DNA of 64,000 nt from Rhinocladiella similis (Eukaryota; Ascomycota; Eurotiomycetes; Chaetothyriales; Herpotrichiellaceae), in contig JAMRYE010000008.1 of the NCBI GenBank assembly GCA_024082115.1, positions 1,488,001-1,552,000 on the forward strand, read 5' to 3'. This document shows positions 1 to 12,035 of this stretch, piece after piece. Both the position numbers and the translations under genes were made by a program. Below the pieces are notes generated by a model. It saw only the letters and a list, made by a program, of their open reading frames with translations, searched no databases and was not told the DNA's origin. Position 1 is the first letter of the stretch, and every line of letters begins with the position of its first letter.

Positions 1-1140
1 CAATACGAAAATGGTCGCCGCTACCACTCCTTCAACGCTGGAAAATACTTCGCGCCCAACGACGAACAGGAGCAAGACCGACTAGATCTTCTCCATCACG
101 TTATATCCATGATTCTGGGAGGAGAGCTCTGGACGATTCCAATCGAAGCGCGCGGCACCGCACCGGTTCCCGAGAGTATTCTTGATATAGGAACTGGCAC
201 TGGTCTATGGTACTGACGCACGCCCGATCATCACAACCTGGCGTGCCATCTCACTGACAATTGTTCCCCAGGGCCATCGAGGTCGCAGACAAATTTCCTC
301 AGTCGCAAATCATCGCTACCGATCTGTCTCCGATTCAGCCCACCTGGATTCCTCCCAATCTACAATTTCAGGTGAGTTCTTGTTTTGAGAAGTGCAGATT
401 CCGCACCAACCAAGCCGCCCAAAGCTGACAGGAAGGATAGGTGGACGATTGCGAGTCAGATTGGAGTTTCGACCAGCAATTCGACTGGATCCGGATCGCG
501 AACATGGGAGGTTCGATAGCTGACTGGCCGCGCCTCTTCCGACAGTGCATGGACCATCTCAAGCCTGGCGGCTGGATCGAAGTCTTGGACTTTGAGGCGT
601 GGGGATCGACCGACGACGACACCCTGCCAGTCAACAGCTCATACAACCGATGGCAACACGAGCTCAGTAACGCATCATACCAGACAGGCCGTATCATGAA
701 CGTGGCCCCTCTGATCAAGGACATGATTGTGAACGCTGGCTTCCAGGGGGTTCACGAGGACATTTACAAGGTACGCATCCCTTTCCTATCTTGTGGTTTG
801 GAACGCACATTGTCGAGCATGAAGCTGACATGTGCCCCGCCTTAATCAGTGTCCCTTATCGCCATGGCCCAAAGATCAACGTCTCAAGGAGTTGTCCATG
901 TACATGAACCTGACTCTCATCGAAGCCGCTCCAGCTTACAGCTTGGCCCTCTTCACCAGGGTTCTGGGCTGGGAAAAAGAAGAAGTTGACGTGCTTATGG
1001 CTGGAGTGCGGAACGACCTCCGAAACACAAAGTATCATTTATATACTCAGTTGTAAGTTTGTCCATTCATCATCCCTGTGCCCGCGAGGAAAAAAGCTGA
1101 CGAATCCAGTCATACGGTGTATGGAAGAAAAGCCCTGTAA
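1..1140 (+). CDS. SAM-dependent methyltransferase, LaeA-like (5' truncated)
   Basis: Exons <1-209, 272-371, 441-770, 850-1052 and 1110-1140 join into one open frame; the start lies outside the window. Motif I (ILDIGTGTGLW) is split by the first intron and is followed by an acidic strand (IATDLSP). A second conserved block reads HLKPGGWIEVLDFEAWG. The C-terminus after the last intron (FHTVYGRKAL) matches the usual end of fungal LaeA-like class I methyltransferases (Methyltransf_23 type). These enzymes use S-adenosylmethionine. Some act as regulators of secondary metabolism and others modify small molecules, and the substrate cannot be told here. The four introns are 57-79 nt. The read-through at 1053 would stop at once, which supports the last 31-nt exon. 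Confidence 0.85.
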
Positions 1141-2175
1141 CATTATCACGTTGCTATTGTCATTGTTGTTGTATGTTAGAGTGAACACCACTGGTATGAT
1201 TATGATCTGGGATGGAAGGAGCGGCATTCTTTGAGTGGTACGTGGGTTATGTATCGGGGAGGGATTTTTATCAAGGTTATACCAGGCTATGGTCACTGGT
1301 TGAGTTGTGAGTTATGATTTTCGATCTGTGACGCGGGTCCTCTGTGTATAGAACCCTAGAAGCCCAAAAAGCCTTGTTGTCCTTGTACTTGGTACCTTGG
1401 TACCTTGGTTAAAAACGAAATTGGGAACGATTTGTGATGGTTCTCTCATTCCGTCCGGCCCGCGTGACAACACCTCATTCTCTGTTCCCATATTGCGACT
1501 TTGGCAGGAGTGGTACGAGCTACCTTACACCGTACAAGCTGCTTCGTACTCCATACATATGCATGACAGTTCTCGGCATAGGAAGAAATAAGATGCACTA
1601 GTGACGCTGGTGGAAGCCATATTCTCGTCGATATGTAAGTGTGGATATCCATAAGCGAGATAAGCGAGGCTGGAGACCATATTCACGGAACGTTCCAGTC
1701 TAGTGGTCTCGATCATCCAATACAACGAACAAATTGCTTACCTATAGGAGGCATAATCATGTCAGCCAGGCAGGAGGCATATGTGTTTATGCAAACAGTT
1801 CCAGGAGATACGCATGAAACCGTTCTTTATCGCCCTCTAAATCCGACATTTCAGCAGAGCAACCGCTTCAACTGGGACAGATGCTCGCACTGGCGCCAAT
1901 AACGACCCTCCTCAGTAAAAATCCAAGGTGGCTTCGGGCTTGAGCAAGTTGACGAGGCCAAAGCCCCGCGAGATCAGGGAGGATCCTTGTTACTAATTCT
2001 CTGGGGTATCGTGAAGAAGTACATATATCCCACAGGATCAAGGGCCCTGAAGGAGATCTACCCAAGTCCAACGAGCAGCAAGAGATATCACCAAGCGACA
2101 TCCCTAAGACGACACCACGTTCTTTAATCACCACTGAAACTCTCCTCTCATCTCAGCCATACCACCAGTTTCACA
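1141..2175. other. Intergenic, no supported gene
   Basis: About 1 kb between the methyltransferase stop and the NmrA-like start. Short ORFs here have no recognisable content. A small direct duplication of the unit TTGGTACC lies at about 1388-1409. The last 100-200 bases are probably promoter and leader of the next gene. Confidence 0.6.
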
Positions 2176-3120
2176 ATGACCTCTCAACTTCCTGCCAGGA
2201 CGAAATCTATCCTCGTCATCGGCTCTGGCGAACTCGGCTCAGCGATTCTTCAAGGTCTCCTTTCTCACCCTCTCTACGACGCCAGAGCGAGCAGCATAAG
2301 CCTCCTGGTACGACCGACCACGTTGTCCAGCCCGTCACCTGAAAAGGCCAAACAGCAAGTCGAGTTTCAAGCACTCGGCATCAAGCTGGTCGCAGGAGAC
2401 ATTGAAGCCTCACAAGATGAACTTACGGCTTTATTCCAACCGTACACATCCGTCCTCCACGCAGGCGGCATGGCGTTGCCAGCTGGATCTCTGCTCAAAC
2501 TCACCCGGGCCGTCCTCGCCGCCGGTGTTCAGTATTACGCCCCCTGGCAACACGGCGTCGACTACGATGTGATCGGCCGACAAGGCGGACAGGGTATGTT
2601 CTCCGAGCAGATCGACGTGAGGGATCTCCTCCGCGCGCAAAGTTCTACGGCCTGGGTTGTGATTAGTTGTGGGATTTTCACGAGTTTCCTCTTCGAGGAT
2701 TTCTGGGGCGTGGTCAAGAAGCTGCCGGGTAACAAGGTTCAAGTGACCGCGTTGAATTCATGGGAGGACATCATCACGACGACGCGCGCCGACGATATTG
2801 CGCGGTGCACGGCCGAGTTGGTTTTTAATGCCGACGCACCCGTCAACGAGCCAGTGTACATCGCAGGGGATACGCTGACTTATGGGCAATTTGCAGACGT
2901 TGTGGGACGTGCGCTGAACAGAGAAGTCATCAGACAGGCCTGGCCGCTCGGATATCTGAGGGAAGAGAGTCAGAAGGATCCAGAAGACAAGTTGAAGAGG
3001 TATAGGGTTGTCTTTGCAGAGGGTAGGGGTCTGAGTTGGCCGAAAGAGGAGACGTGGAGTGCTCAGCGAGGATTGAAGTTGATGGGGGTGGAAGAATGGA
3101 TTCGACAGCATTTTGTATGA
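2176..3120 (+). CDS. NmrA/isoflavone-reductase-like NAD(P)-binding oxidoreductase
   Basis: Intronless, 314 residues. The N-terminus has a Rossmann start (ILVIGSGELGSAILQGL, residues 12-28), followed by an Arg-containing strand (LLVRP), as in NmrA and isoflavone-reductase-like atypical SDRs that prefer NADP(H). Other conserved parts are GVQYYAPWQHGVDYDVIG in the middle and a C-terminal half with DDIARCTAELVF and VYIAGDTLTYGQFADVVG, typical of the family's substrate lobe. Family members are either redox-sensing regulators or small-molecule reductases, and this sequence does not decide between them. The ATG at 2176 is the first in frame and follows a pyrimidine-rich leader. Confidence 0.85.
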   Translation: MTSQLPARTKSILVIGSGELGSAILQGLLSHPLYDARASSISLLVRPTTLSSPSPEKAKQQVEFQALGIKLVAGDIEASQDELTALFQPYTSVLHAGGMALPAGSLLKLTRAVLAAGVQYYAPWQHGVDYDVIGRQGGQGMFSEQIDVRDLLRAQSSTAWVVISCGIFTSFLFEDFWGVVKKLPGNKVQVTALNSWEDIITTTRADDIARCTAELVFNADAPVNEPVYIAGDTLTYGQFADVVGRALNREVIRQAWPLGYLREESQKDPEDKLKRYRVVFAEGRGLSWPKEETWSAQRGLKLMGVEEWIRQHFV

Positions 3121-3677
3121 GTGTGGATATAGAATATATAAGAGTGTAGGAGGCCATTCGACCTCATGCCCGTGAATCTTCTGGCATGGAGTCTGATGTC
3201 CAAGACTCACCAGATCTTGCCTAGTGGTGATGGAATGTTGCTGTCAAGCAAGTCGTGCCCCGTATGTTCCAAGACGCCACATCACTATTGCAAAAACGCC
3301 AAATCCCTTTTACATTGGTGATTTGGCATGAACATCCATCTTCAAGTGGTAGTGGTGTACGGAGTAGAGGAAATGACAATGCTTTGTAAACATTTCATGC
3401 CATGAATGTGATGATGCTCGTGTTGACTTCGGCACTTCTCATGGACGATTTCATTCGGCACCGGCAAAGAAACAAAAACATATCCGCATCGCGTGTTTGT
3501 TCCACTTTCCCATCTTTTGACCGCGTCGCCTCTTTTTCTTCTCTGCGTCTCTCTCATTCACATTCACTGTAGTGGACGGTGTCACTCCTTTACAATAACT
3601 AGTCATTTTCCTCACATTCTTTTCACCTATGCATTACTTAGTCTAGGTCTTGCGTTCCTCATTGTTCTCCTACTACC
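3121..3677. other. Intergenic: 3' region of NmrA-like gene and ERG4 promoter/leader
   Basis: No gene seen. It contains one exact TACGGAGTA nonamer at 3358-3366. A pyrimidine-rich run at about 3500-3570 is typical of fungal promoters just ahead of the leader. Confidence 0.6.
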
Positions 3678-5505
3678 ATGACAGTCACTCGCACCCAAGC
3701 GGGCAAAACGCCCAGGTAATTTCCGCCGTGAAGTCTCCCTCGTGCGCTTGATTGACCCTCTACAGAAAAACAGCTCACCCCGGATATGTTGAGACTCCTG
3801 GGACCTTTAGAAAACCTCGTACCCGTAAATCCATGGCCGGCCTTGGAGATTCCGACGCGCAGGACTCTTCCACCGGTCTTGAAGACGATGTCCCGACCAC
3901 GAAACGTCTTACGAGAAGCACACGAAAACCCTCTCGCTCGTCAAGGACGACCGATGGCGCACAAGACTCGACAGATGAGGAGACGAAAAACGGTCTTACA
4001 AATGGTCATGCGAATGGAACAGCCAAACCCCAGCAAAATGGAACGGTCAAAAAGGAGGCCAACGGGCATGCAATTTCTTCCGAGAAAACAGTCGACGGTT
4101 GGCGACCGGGTATGGATCCGAAGGTCGATACCAGCGGCCATTTCGAATTTGGAGGACCCCTGGGCGTCACCGCGATGATGATCGGTTTCCCATTGCTAAT
4201 GTACTACATGTGGATCGGTGCAACTTACTATGATGGAAAGTTTCCTTTGCCCAGATCGGACGAAACTATGACAGACTTCCTACGTGGCCTAGGACGCATG
4301 GTGTACCATGGAGCATGGCCGTCCGCGAAAGCTTGGGTCATGTACTGGACGTTTTTCATCTTCGAAGCTGGTTTGTACTGTGTCATGCCGGGAATCTGGA
4401 CCAAAGGCAAGCCATTACCCCATGAGAACGGCAAACGACTTGATTACTATTGCTCGGGAATGTGGTCGTGGTGGACAACAATCCTTATCGCCCTTGCTCT
4501 ACACTTCTCTGGACTCTTTAAACTCTACCAAATCATCGACGAATTTGGACCACTCATGTCGGTGGCCATCATTTCCGGCTTCTTAGTGTCCATCGTCGCG
4601 TACACATCGGCCCTCTACAGAGGCAAGCAGCACAGAATGACGGGCTACACCATGTACGACTTCTTCATGGGCGCTGAATTGAATCCGCGCATGTTTGGTA
4701 TCCTCGACTTCAAGATGTTCTTTGAGGTCCGCATCCCTTGGTTCATCTTGTTCCTCATAACGCTGGGCACGGCTGCGCGCCAATACGAGCTGTATGGGTA
4801 CGTGTCCGGAGAAATAGGATTGCTCCTCATGGCCCATTTTCTTTACGCCAATTCTTGTGCCAAGGGCGAGGAGTGCATCGTTCCAACCTGGGACATGTAC
4901 TATGAGAAATGGGGATTCATGCTCATCTTCTGGAATCTCGCTGGTGTTCCCTTGACGTATTGTCATTGCACCGTCTACCTCGCCAATCACCACCCCAGCA
5001 CTTACGCCTGGAACAAGTACGCATTGGTTGCTTTGTACGCGGCCTACCTGTTTGTTTACTGGGTCTGGGACACCACGAACAGTCAAAAGAACCGTTTCCG
5101 AGCGAAGGAATCTGGTGGTGCCATCACTCGCAAAGCTTTCCCTCAATTGCCTTGGCAGAGTGTCGAAAACCCCAAAGTCATCAAGGCCGAGGATGGAAGT
5201 GTACTCCTCGCAGATGGATGGTGTAAGTGTCTGTCATTATATGTGTGGTTTATGTTTGCTGACCTTGATCTCCAGATGGCTATGCCCGTAAAATTCATTA
5301 CAGCTGCGACCTGTTCTTCGCTCTGTCTTGGGGAGCTATCACAGGATTCCATTCTCCATTCCCATGGTTTTACCCGGTATTTTTCACCTGCATGATCATT
5401 CATCGAGCCATTCGGGATATTCAGCGTTGCCGAAAGAAGTATGGCAAAGCATGGGAGGAGTATGAAAGACAAGTTCCATACCTCTTCATCCCTTATGTAT
5501 TTTAG
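3678..5505 (+). CDS. erg4: Delta(24(24(1)))-sterol reductase (C-24(28) reductase)
   Basis: Exons 3678-3715, 3766-5222 and 5276-5505 give 574 residues. The protein is a polytopic ER membrane enzyme of the ERG4/ERG24 family. It has a long hydrophilic Ser/Lys-rich N-terminal tail (residues 1 to about 125), then many hydrophobic segments, and the family C-terminal block ending in VPYLFIPYVF. That ending, together with LFFALSWGAITGFHSPFPW, is characteristic of Erg4, which reduces the C-24(28) bond in the last step of ergosterol synthesis using NADPH. It is not the C-14 reductase ERG24. Ignoring the second intron would replace the conserved GYARKIHYSCDL block with an unrelated tail, so the 53-nt intron is well supported. 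The first exon is only 38 nt. Confidence 0.92.
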
Positions 5506-6483
5506 ACAGTCTGTTACCAATATTAATAATACATTCTAGTTAAACACCTGCGAATTGCTGATTGGGGTGATTGGGGTGATGTCAGTTACAATGATTCCAT
5601 GGGCTGCGATATTCTGAGGGCGTCTAGATCATGAGTATCACAATTACCTGACGAGGTTGTATGTCAAGAGAGTGCTGGTTCCAACAATTCACATCTACTG
5701 TGTTAGTGATGATGTACTCCTCAATACTAACGCCATGAACAGCAGAGATCTTTTCCATCACAGAATACACGCCGTAACAAAGCTATGAATTCACCAGCAA
5801 GCAATATGCCGGACGACGCCAGCTTCACTGCATGTCACAAACAGGAAAGGGGCTCACTGCAAGGCTTTGATGTGAGCCTTGGCACTTGACTTCCCTTTTA
5901 CTTCCCAACCTCTTATCAAACCCACGACAATTCTCATTCTGCTATATCGTTCTGAACGCTTCACAGCGTTGATTTGCTTCATGATGATGAACGCTCTACA
6001 GCGGTGGTCTCGGTTCATCTTTCACCTCTCACTCTCACGCACCATGGCTTACTCTTCGTCTCTTCTTCCTGCTCTCACTTTAGAACTGTTGGAATCGACG
6101 AGAACAACACTCTTTTGGAATAGGAGTGTGGATATCCCGTTCGGAGACGGAGTAAGATTCAATTGTGAGCATTACCATACCCCTGCCATCTCCTTGTTCA
6201 CTGTCTCTGTGACTTCGAATGAGCTTTTCATCGAGTCCGGCTCTCAACACTATGAGCCTTGAGCGAGGCGAGTCTGAAATATTCGCTGAAAGAGAATCTG
6301 CCTACCGAGAGACTCCTGGCATGCCATTTTTGAGACCGTCTATGGCTGTTACAGTAAGTACTAACGTTGTGGGTTTCGTAGGTTCATACGTTTCAGACCT
6401 CGACACACTTCGCTGCCCTCGAATAGACGACTTTCCTTTCCTTGAAAGATCTTGAACGGGCCTAGTTTACCTGATCAAGCAAC
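5506..6483. other. Intergenic/leader, unresolved short ORFs
   Basis: About 1 kb between ERG4 and the next plus-strand gene. Two short overlapping ORFs (about 5879-6262 and 6219-6455) give no family I recognise, and I could not splice them into one frame. Positions 6354-6381 form an unusually compact intron-like string: GTAAGT donor, ACTAAC branch and TAG acceptor within 28 nt. It could be a small spliced gene or a transcribed leader. Confidence 0.5.
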
Positions 6484-7641
6484 ATGACCGACCTTGTTGT
6501 TTTCGTGTTCGCTGCGGCCATGACGGTGTTTTCTCCAACCTGTTTCGGTGTTGGTGTTGGTCTTCCTCTCGGTCTTGGTCTTGTGGCCCCTGGTTCTGGT
6601 TCTGTGTCTGCTCTGGCCCTCGAAGCCATCGGAACGACAATCAATGCATCATTCTCCAGCACCACTGCCACTACCGTTTCCGGTGTCTCATCTGTTGCCC
6701 TCAATCCAACTCTTCACGGCGATCAATTCATCACTCCGACAGCATTCGTCACTCTCCCAACTGGCCCACCACCCCCCACGACTCTCGAAACGATCACCAT
6801 ATTGGACATTCCACTTCCGATACCAATCCCTTCTGTGATGATAACCTTGACGGACAACGCTACCACGGTCACTGTGGCTGTCACATCGACAATTTTCTCG
6901 ACTGTATCACCTTCATCACCTCACGACAACAGTAGCATCAGCAACAGCAGCAGCAGTAACAACAATGGACATCTCTCCACAGGATTCATAGTGCCCACAG
7001 TCTTCGCCTGTCTAGGAGCGTCATGGTTCATCTTCTGCGTCGTGGTCCTACTTGTTCTACGCCACCAACAACATCAAAAAGACCGACGTCGAGACACGGC
7101 CGCAGCTAATCCTCAGCACGGTCAGAAAGAAGACGGATACTCCGACACGATCAATCTGGGCCGCCGCCACCACCACGCTACTGATACCAATACTACCACC
7201 ACGCCATATCGCGCCTCTCCTGCCTCTCCTGCTTTTCCCTCGCCAACACTGCAAAGCACGCCGATCAACGCACCCAGCCCTCCGGCCCTCAATCGCCGTC
7301 GCACACGCCCTCATCTCTGGCTCGACGCGATCCTTTCCACGCCACCATCACGCTACAGAACGAGTAGTCTCGTGGCCATTCCTCCGTCTCCCACTCCTTC
7401 GCCTGCGTCTGCATCTGCGTCTGTGTCCATGTCCATGTCTGTCATCAAAGAGTCCGCTTCTCCTCCCCCTGCCGTCCCAGGCGCCTCGTTCATGACTCCC
7501 GAAGAAATCGAGCGCTGGGGCCGTTTTGGAGAGGACATCAACCCCCAGCCCGACGAGTACTGGAGCATCCTGTCGTTCGGAGATGCGAGCGAGGTGTTTG
7601 GGTTGGTGGAACGTCCCGTGGGTGTGCGTCACTCTGTTTAA
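6484..7641 (+). CDS. Membrane-anchored Ser/Thr/Pro-rich hypothetical protein
   Basis: Single exon, 385 residues, not recognised as a named family. Residues 1-20 form a hydrophobic signal-like stretch. Residues 50-165 are rich in Ser, Thr and Pro with several N-glycosylation sequons (NAS, NAT, NSS). A clear transmembrane helix spans about 167-192 (FIVPTVFACLGASWFIFCVVVLLVL), followed by the basic stop-transfer RHQQHQKDRRR. The tail (about 200-385) is low-complexity Ser/Pro/His-rich and ends in a more ordered segment with MTPEEIERWGRFGED. The plan (secreted stalk, one helix, cytoplasmic tail) resembles fungal wall-stress sensors of the Wsc/Mid2 type, but no WSC cysteine domain is present. Function is unknown. 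Confidence 0.7.
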   Translation: MTDLVVFVFAAAMTVFSPTCFGVGVGLPLGLGLVAPGSGSVSALALEAIGTTINASFSSTTATTVSGVSSVALNPTLHGDQFITPTAFVTLPTGPPPPTTLETITILDIPLPIPIPSVMITLTDNATTVTVAVTSTIFSTVSPSSPHDNSSISNSSSSNNNGHLSTGFIVPTVFACLGASWFIFCVVVLLVLRHQQHQKDRRRDTAAANPQHGQKEDGYSDTINLGRRHHHATDTNTTTTPYRASPASPAFPSPTLQSTPINAPSPPALNRRRTRPHLWLDAILSTPPSRYRTSSLVAIPPSPTPSPASASASVSMSMSVIKESASPPPAVPGASFMTPEEIERWGRFGEDINPQPDEYWSILSFGDASEVFGLVERPVGVRHSV

Positions 7642-8458
7642 GTTTAGATTAGCTACAAGCTACTCGTCAGGCTCAGTGGGCCATAGGATACTGTAATGGG
7701 TATCAAGAGGATACCATAGACAATGAATGAGGACTCAAGTTGATGAAGACGCACGCGCACACCCTCATCACAAACAAACTGGACAACGCGTGCTCGTAAT
7801 TGTAGTCGTGGATACGTACCCAACTGCTCTTTCGCTCGCCATCATCTGTACCCTTCTATCGTCCATCTTGTTGAGCATACCGTATGCGCCCCTAACATCG
7901 CTCAACACACATGAACGATGTGTAGAGTGATCGTCGCCTATGCAATGCACGCATTGACATTGTACCGGAATCACTACCAGGGTTCAATAGCGACCTGTTC
8001 CCGTTCACTTCCTGACGTCTATCGAGAAACGACCCACGACAAGAAAGACATCCGCCATAGGAACAATAACAATATTATTGTGGCTACTTCACTTCTTTAC
8101 GATACACGCGATCTCTCCATCATCTCTCCATCATCGCCTTTAGATCCCCTCCATATCACATACCCCCATCATCATCCTCACTCGTCTTGTCCAAACCTCC
8201 CCAACCTCCACATCGTCAACGTGTGCTTAGGACTTTTTGGGAGCATACACCTTCGCTAATGTTGCGCTTTTGTTATCTACAAACAAAGAAGCCAATATGC
8301 TTCTTCAAGTCATGGGAAAACCCGTTCAAAAAGGAAAGGGTGGGTGGTCTCTCATGAGGCAGAAAAGTTGAACCACTGGCCGGGATCACTGAGAGAAGGG
8401 CCAGAGTGGTGTAAAAGGTGCATGGCTTTCAAGCGCCGATGACGGCTTGTGAACAAAA
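7642..8458. other. Convergent intergenic region, no supported gene
   Basis: Lies between the 3' ends of the anchored protein and the deubiquitinase. Only short, low-complexity ORFs are present. A small AT-rich inverted repeat (ACAATA...TATTGT) lies near 8063-8082. Confidence 0.6.
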
Positions 8459-11218
8459 TTAATTGCCAATGCGCTGATAGAACAAAAGATAAGCGACCTT
8501 GTTGTCCTTGATCGCTTGCTTCGGGTTGGGGGTCTGCTTTCCCGAAGAATCCTTTGCTGGGGTTGCTGTGCCGTTCACGACACTGCTTAATGTCGATTTT
8601 GACCTTGAGTGGCCGTTGACTTGGCTCCAAACCTTTTCTGGGCCGTCCTCGTCATCCTCGTCTTGATCAATCTGATCGAATCTGTTTCCACTGGTTTTGT
8701 GTCGTTCCAGAGCTGCGGCTAAGACCTTCGGGTCCTCTTCACTTCCACCTTCAGCGACATCTTCCGCCCTGATACGTCGAAGTAAGGTATCGTCCATACG
8801 GATCCACTCATGACCATCTTGGCGACGAATATCTACGGTATAGTGACCGCCGTTAGCGTTCTTTCCGTGGTGATAAATGACTCCGGTCAGTTGATATTTG
8901 GGTAATCCTCCATGCGCAATGTACTTATTGCGAGCTTGCATTGGGAACACCTCTTTCGGAATTTCCAGCTCGAGAGGATAGCCGACCTTCTTCCAGATCT
9001 TCTCAGCACGCTTTGTAGTGTTGTCATAGTGGAATCTCTTGAGATGAAGTATCAATAAAGGAGGCAGAGTGTCGATAAAGACCTGTTTGGTAGCAGTGGT
9101 TTTGTGTCCTCGTGTAGTGAAAAAGTCACCCTGCATACTCTCTGGTCGTGTTAGGCCCTTCAAAGCATCGATGATATTGTGCACCTGAGGCGAGCCAATG
9201 TCTAGTTGCAGAGGCGAATAAGGTTCCAAGGTCACAGAGAGCTTGTTTCCCGAGATTTTCAGCTCTGACCGAAGCTTGCCACCAAAGATATTGTTGATAG
9301 GGGACTCTGATGAGATTGCTCCAGACGATCGAGTCACAGAAGGTTTCTGCTTGTGGCCGACTTCCATCCAACCGGCCTCTGCATCGGGCTGCTCAGAGAA
9401 GTTGGAAACGCTTCCGGCTGGGGTTGTTCGACCCGAGTTGGAGCCAGGGCCGGTCTTCATAGCTCGCGCACATTCTTCATGTAACTCTTCCAACAAAAAT
9501 CCAAGGAATTCTTGAGCGTCTTGCTGATGGCCTCTTCGCATTTCTCGAAAGCGTGGTAGATCTTTGATTGCCGAGTAGACATATTCTGGAATAAAGGAAT
9601 CGCCGTAATTTTCGTAATCATCTGGCTTCAGTTGAAGACGGAGCTGCTCGACATTTTTGGCTGAACAAATTACAGGATACTCTTGTACAAACATAACAAT
9701 CGCATCAATTAAAGGTGTGTCACTTTTGAAGGCATGACGGGCTCTCTGGGCCACCTTGGCCAAGAAGTCGTAGAAAGGCAGGCAAAAGACGAGGACTTGT
9801 AAAACCTAACAAGGTTAGCTGGGTTTGACACCAAAGACTGTGCAACGACTTACAGAGTTCATGTAGCACATATTGCCTGTATTCACAAGGCCACGTGGTT
9901 TCAAGAAAGTTATCTTTGTGGGAGGCTCGAAGCCGGAAGCCATGTCGTTAAGGACATCGGACAGAGCCTCGCTTCTCCCGGTTCCAGAAGTAACTGATGC
10001 AGGCTGAGAAATAGTCGACACGAACGATCCAGCCTGTGTGTTGTTAGATCGGAAGAGGTTCGCCCATGATTTCGGTGGTGCTGGGGCAGACGCGACAGGA
10101 GAGGCCTCCTCTGCAACGCCCTGCTTGTCATCTGAACTCTCAGGTACTTCTGTCACTTCCTCCTTCTCTGATGTTGAGGGTGCTGGGTCCGAGAGCTTAG
10201 TCTGGGTTGAGACAGTCGAGTCTCTGTGTGATCTCCGTGCAGCAGTTGGACTGGGAGGGAGAACCGGTACCGCAGGCAGAACTGGTCCTGCTGGACGGGC
10301 TTTTGGTTGTGTGGGAGTCAGTTGATTTTTTGCAGATGTCGCGTCAACTGCGGACGAAAAGGAGCTGGGCTGTGCAGAGACTGCATCGGAGGGTGCATCT
10401 GACGGCAGGGGTGTTGATACCTCTGACGTGGCTTGTTCTGTCGATAGTATTTCAAGGGGTGGTGCCTCCTCCCGCACTGGTTCAGTCTCTGTGGGAGACG
10501 CTACAACGGGCTCTGGGGCAGGATAAACCACCGGTGACGTTCCTAGCTTCGACCGAAGAATGCGACGTCTTTGACGAGGAGCACGAGGTGGAAACGCTTG
10601 ATCTTGGACTGACAGCCAGGGAATCTGCTAACATTCAGTATTTAGTTTGGATAAGGTTTTAGAATCTTCACTCACTGGTGGCTCAAACGGTTCATGAGGA
10701 ACCTCTATTAGCGGACTTTGTACTCTTTGTTGGGGGGACGGGGACATTGAGGGCGACACTCCCTCTTTCTTGGTATTCACAGTGCTTGTGGTGCTCAGAG
10801 GCGGAGAAGGGGGTGTTTGGACAAGAGTAGTAGAGGTGGTTGAGGCTGAGCTGGAAGCTTGGGGAGGAGGGACAGATGATGGACCCTGAGGCAAACGCGG
10901 CGAGGGGTGTGCGTGAGGCTGTGAAGGGACAATCATCGGCCCATGGTGAGGAGCATACTGGGGCGGCGGCAGAGGTTGCTGAGGGTAATATGGCGGCCGC
11001 TGACCATGCATAGGATGCATATGGTGCTGTTGATATCCGTACCAGTTTGGCGCGTAGTGTTGGGGATATTGAGGCATCATAGGGCCCAGCTGCTGGGGAT
11101 AGAAAGGCTGATAGCCTGGATGAGGTCTCATGGGAGACGGGTATGAGCCATCATGCCGTCTCTGAGGAGGCTGCATAGGCATGGGGTGTTGCCCGTACGG
11201 ATGGTGATTTTGTTGCAT
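8459..11218 (-). CDS. ubp3: Ubiquitin C-terminal hydrolase, Ubp3/USP10-like
   Basis: Coding order is 11218-10676, 10624-9854, 9805-8459, giving 886 residues. Residues 1-180 are a disordered Pro/Gln/His-rich tail, followed by PWLSVQDQAFPPR and a second Ser/Pro-rich linker. The catalytic UBP domain starts near residue 420. The Cys box is GLVNTGNMCYMNSVLQVL with Cys434, and its last residues come from exon 3. Next is the QDAQEF motif. The His box is GVIYHHGKNANGGHYTV with His759. The protein ends AYLLFYQRIGN. Ubp3/USP10 removes ubiquitin from several substrates including small-subunit ribosomal proteins, and with Bre5/G3BP acts in ribophagy and ER-Golgi traffic. It is transcribed divergently from the RING ligase at 12036. 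The ATG at 11218 is chosen because in-frame codons upstream look like leader. Confidence 0.9.
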
Positions 11219-12035
11219 GATTGAGATCGCGTTATGACTTTGCTCGCCAGTACATTGTGCTCGTTGCAGAGGATGCGCGTCGTGTCTGAGCTGCTTGTGT
11301 GTATTCCTGTGGCCTCTCACGCAGGCTGCTATGCACTGCCCATGTTCAGGTCCTTTGGGTCAAAGAGGAAGAGGAGCTTCGCTCGTGGGAGGTGACTGTT
11401 GCGTCGTCGAACCAGGTGGACGAGCGGAGAAGGAGATTAAAATTATCTGCCACGCTGAGAAACAAAGCGAGGATTGAGAGAAGAGATGAATGGAGAAGCG
11501 CAGGAAAAGATCCTCTCGACAAGGCGACGGTGAATGAGGTCGACTGTTGAATGAATGCGCAGACAAAAAGCGTGGTACAATAATGAATGGTAAAGCGTAT
11601 GGGCGCAATCGGTCTGCGTTGCCGGTCGGTGGTGCTGGTGCTTTTCTGAGCACCAGTTAATTTCTTGTACGAGGAGAGAGAGAGAGTGAGACGACTACTC
11701 CGTACTCTGTGCTGTACTACTGGTCAGTGATTGCTCCTTGACCTCTCTTATGTAAGCTGCGGCAATGACTCTGACTCTGTCATGCTGTTCCCCTCCATTG
11801 ACTCTGGGTACGAGGTACTCATCTTCTCCCGTGTCTTTCATCTCCATCTACGAATACACACCACCCACGTTCTCTATCCTACCCCTTCGCCTCGGCGATT
11901 GTGGTAAAATATCTCTGTTTACAGCCTACCTTCCCCGTCATTCATTCTCTGTCGAGGACTCTGGTCTGCTTCATTGCTGACTCGACGAGACACCACCGCC
12001 CGTCCGTTTGAGGACCCTTCCCAAATCACGCAGCG
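11219..12035. promoter_or_regulatory. Shared divergent promoter region (ubp3 / RING ligase)
   Basis: This 817-bp stretch separates the start codons of two divergent genes and must carry both promoters and leaders. It contains a GA-rich run (about 11671-11690), an exact TACTCCGTA (11696-11704, the reverse complement of TACGGAGTA) and pyrimidine-rich stretches on the RING side (about 11810-11960). Extent is set only by the flanking starts. Confidence 0.5.
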
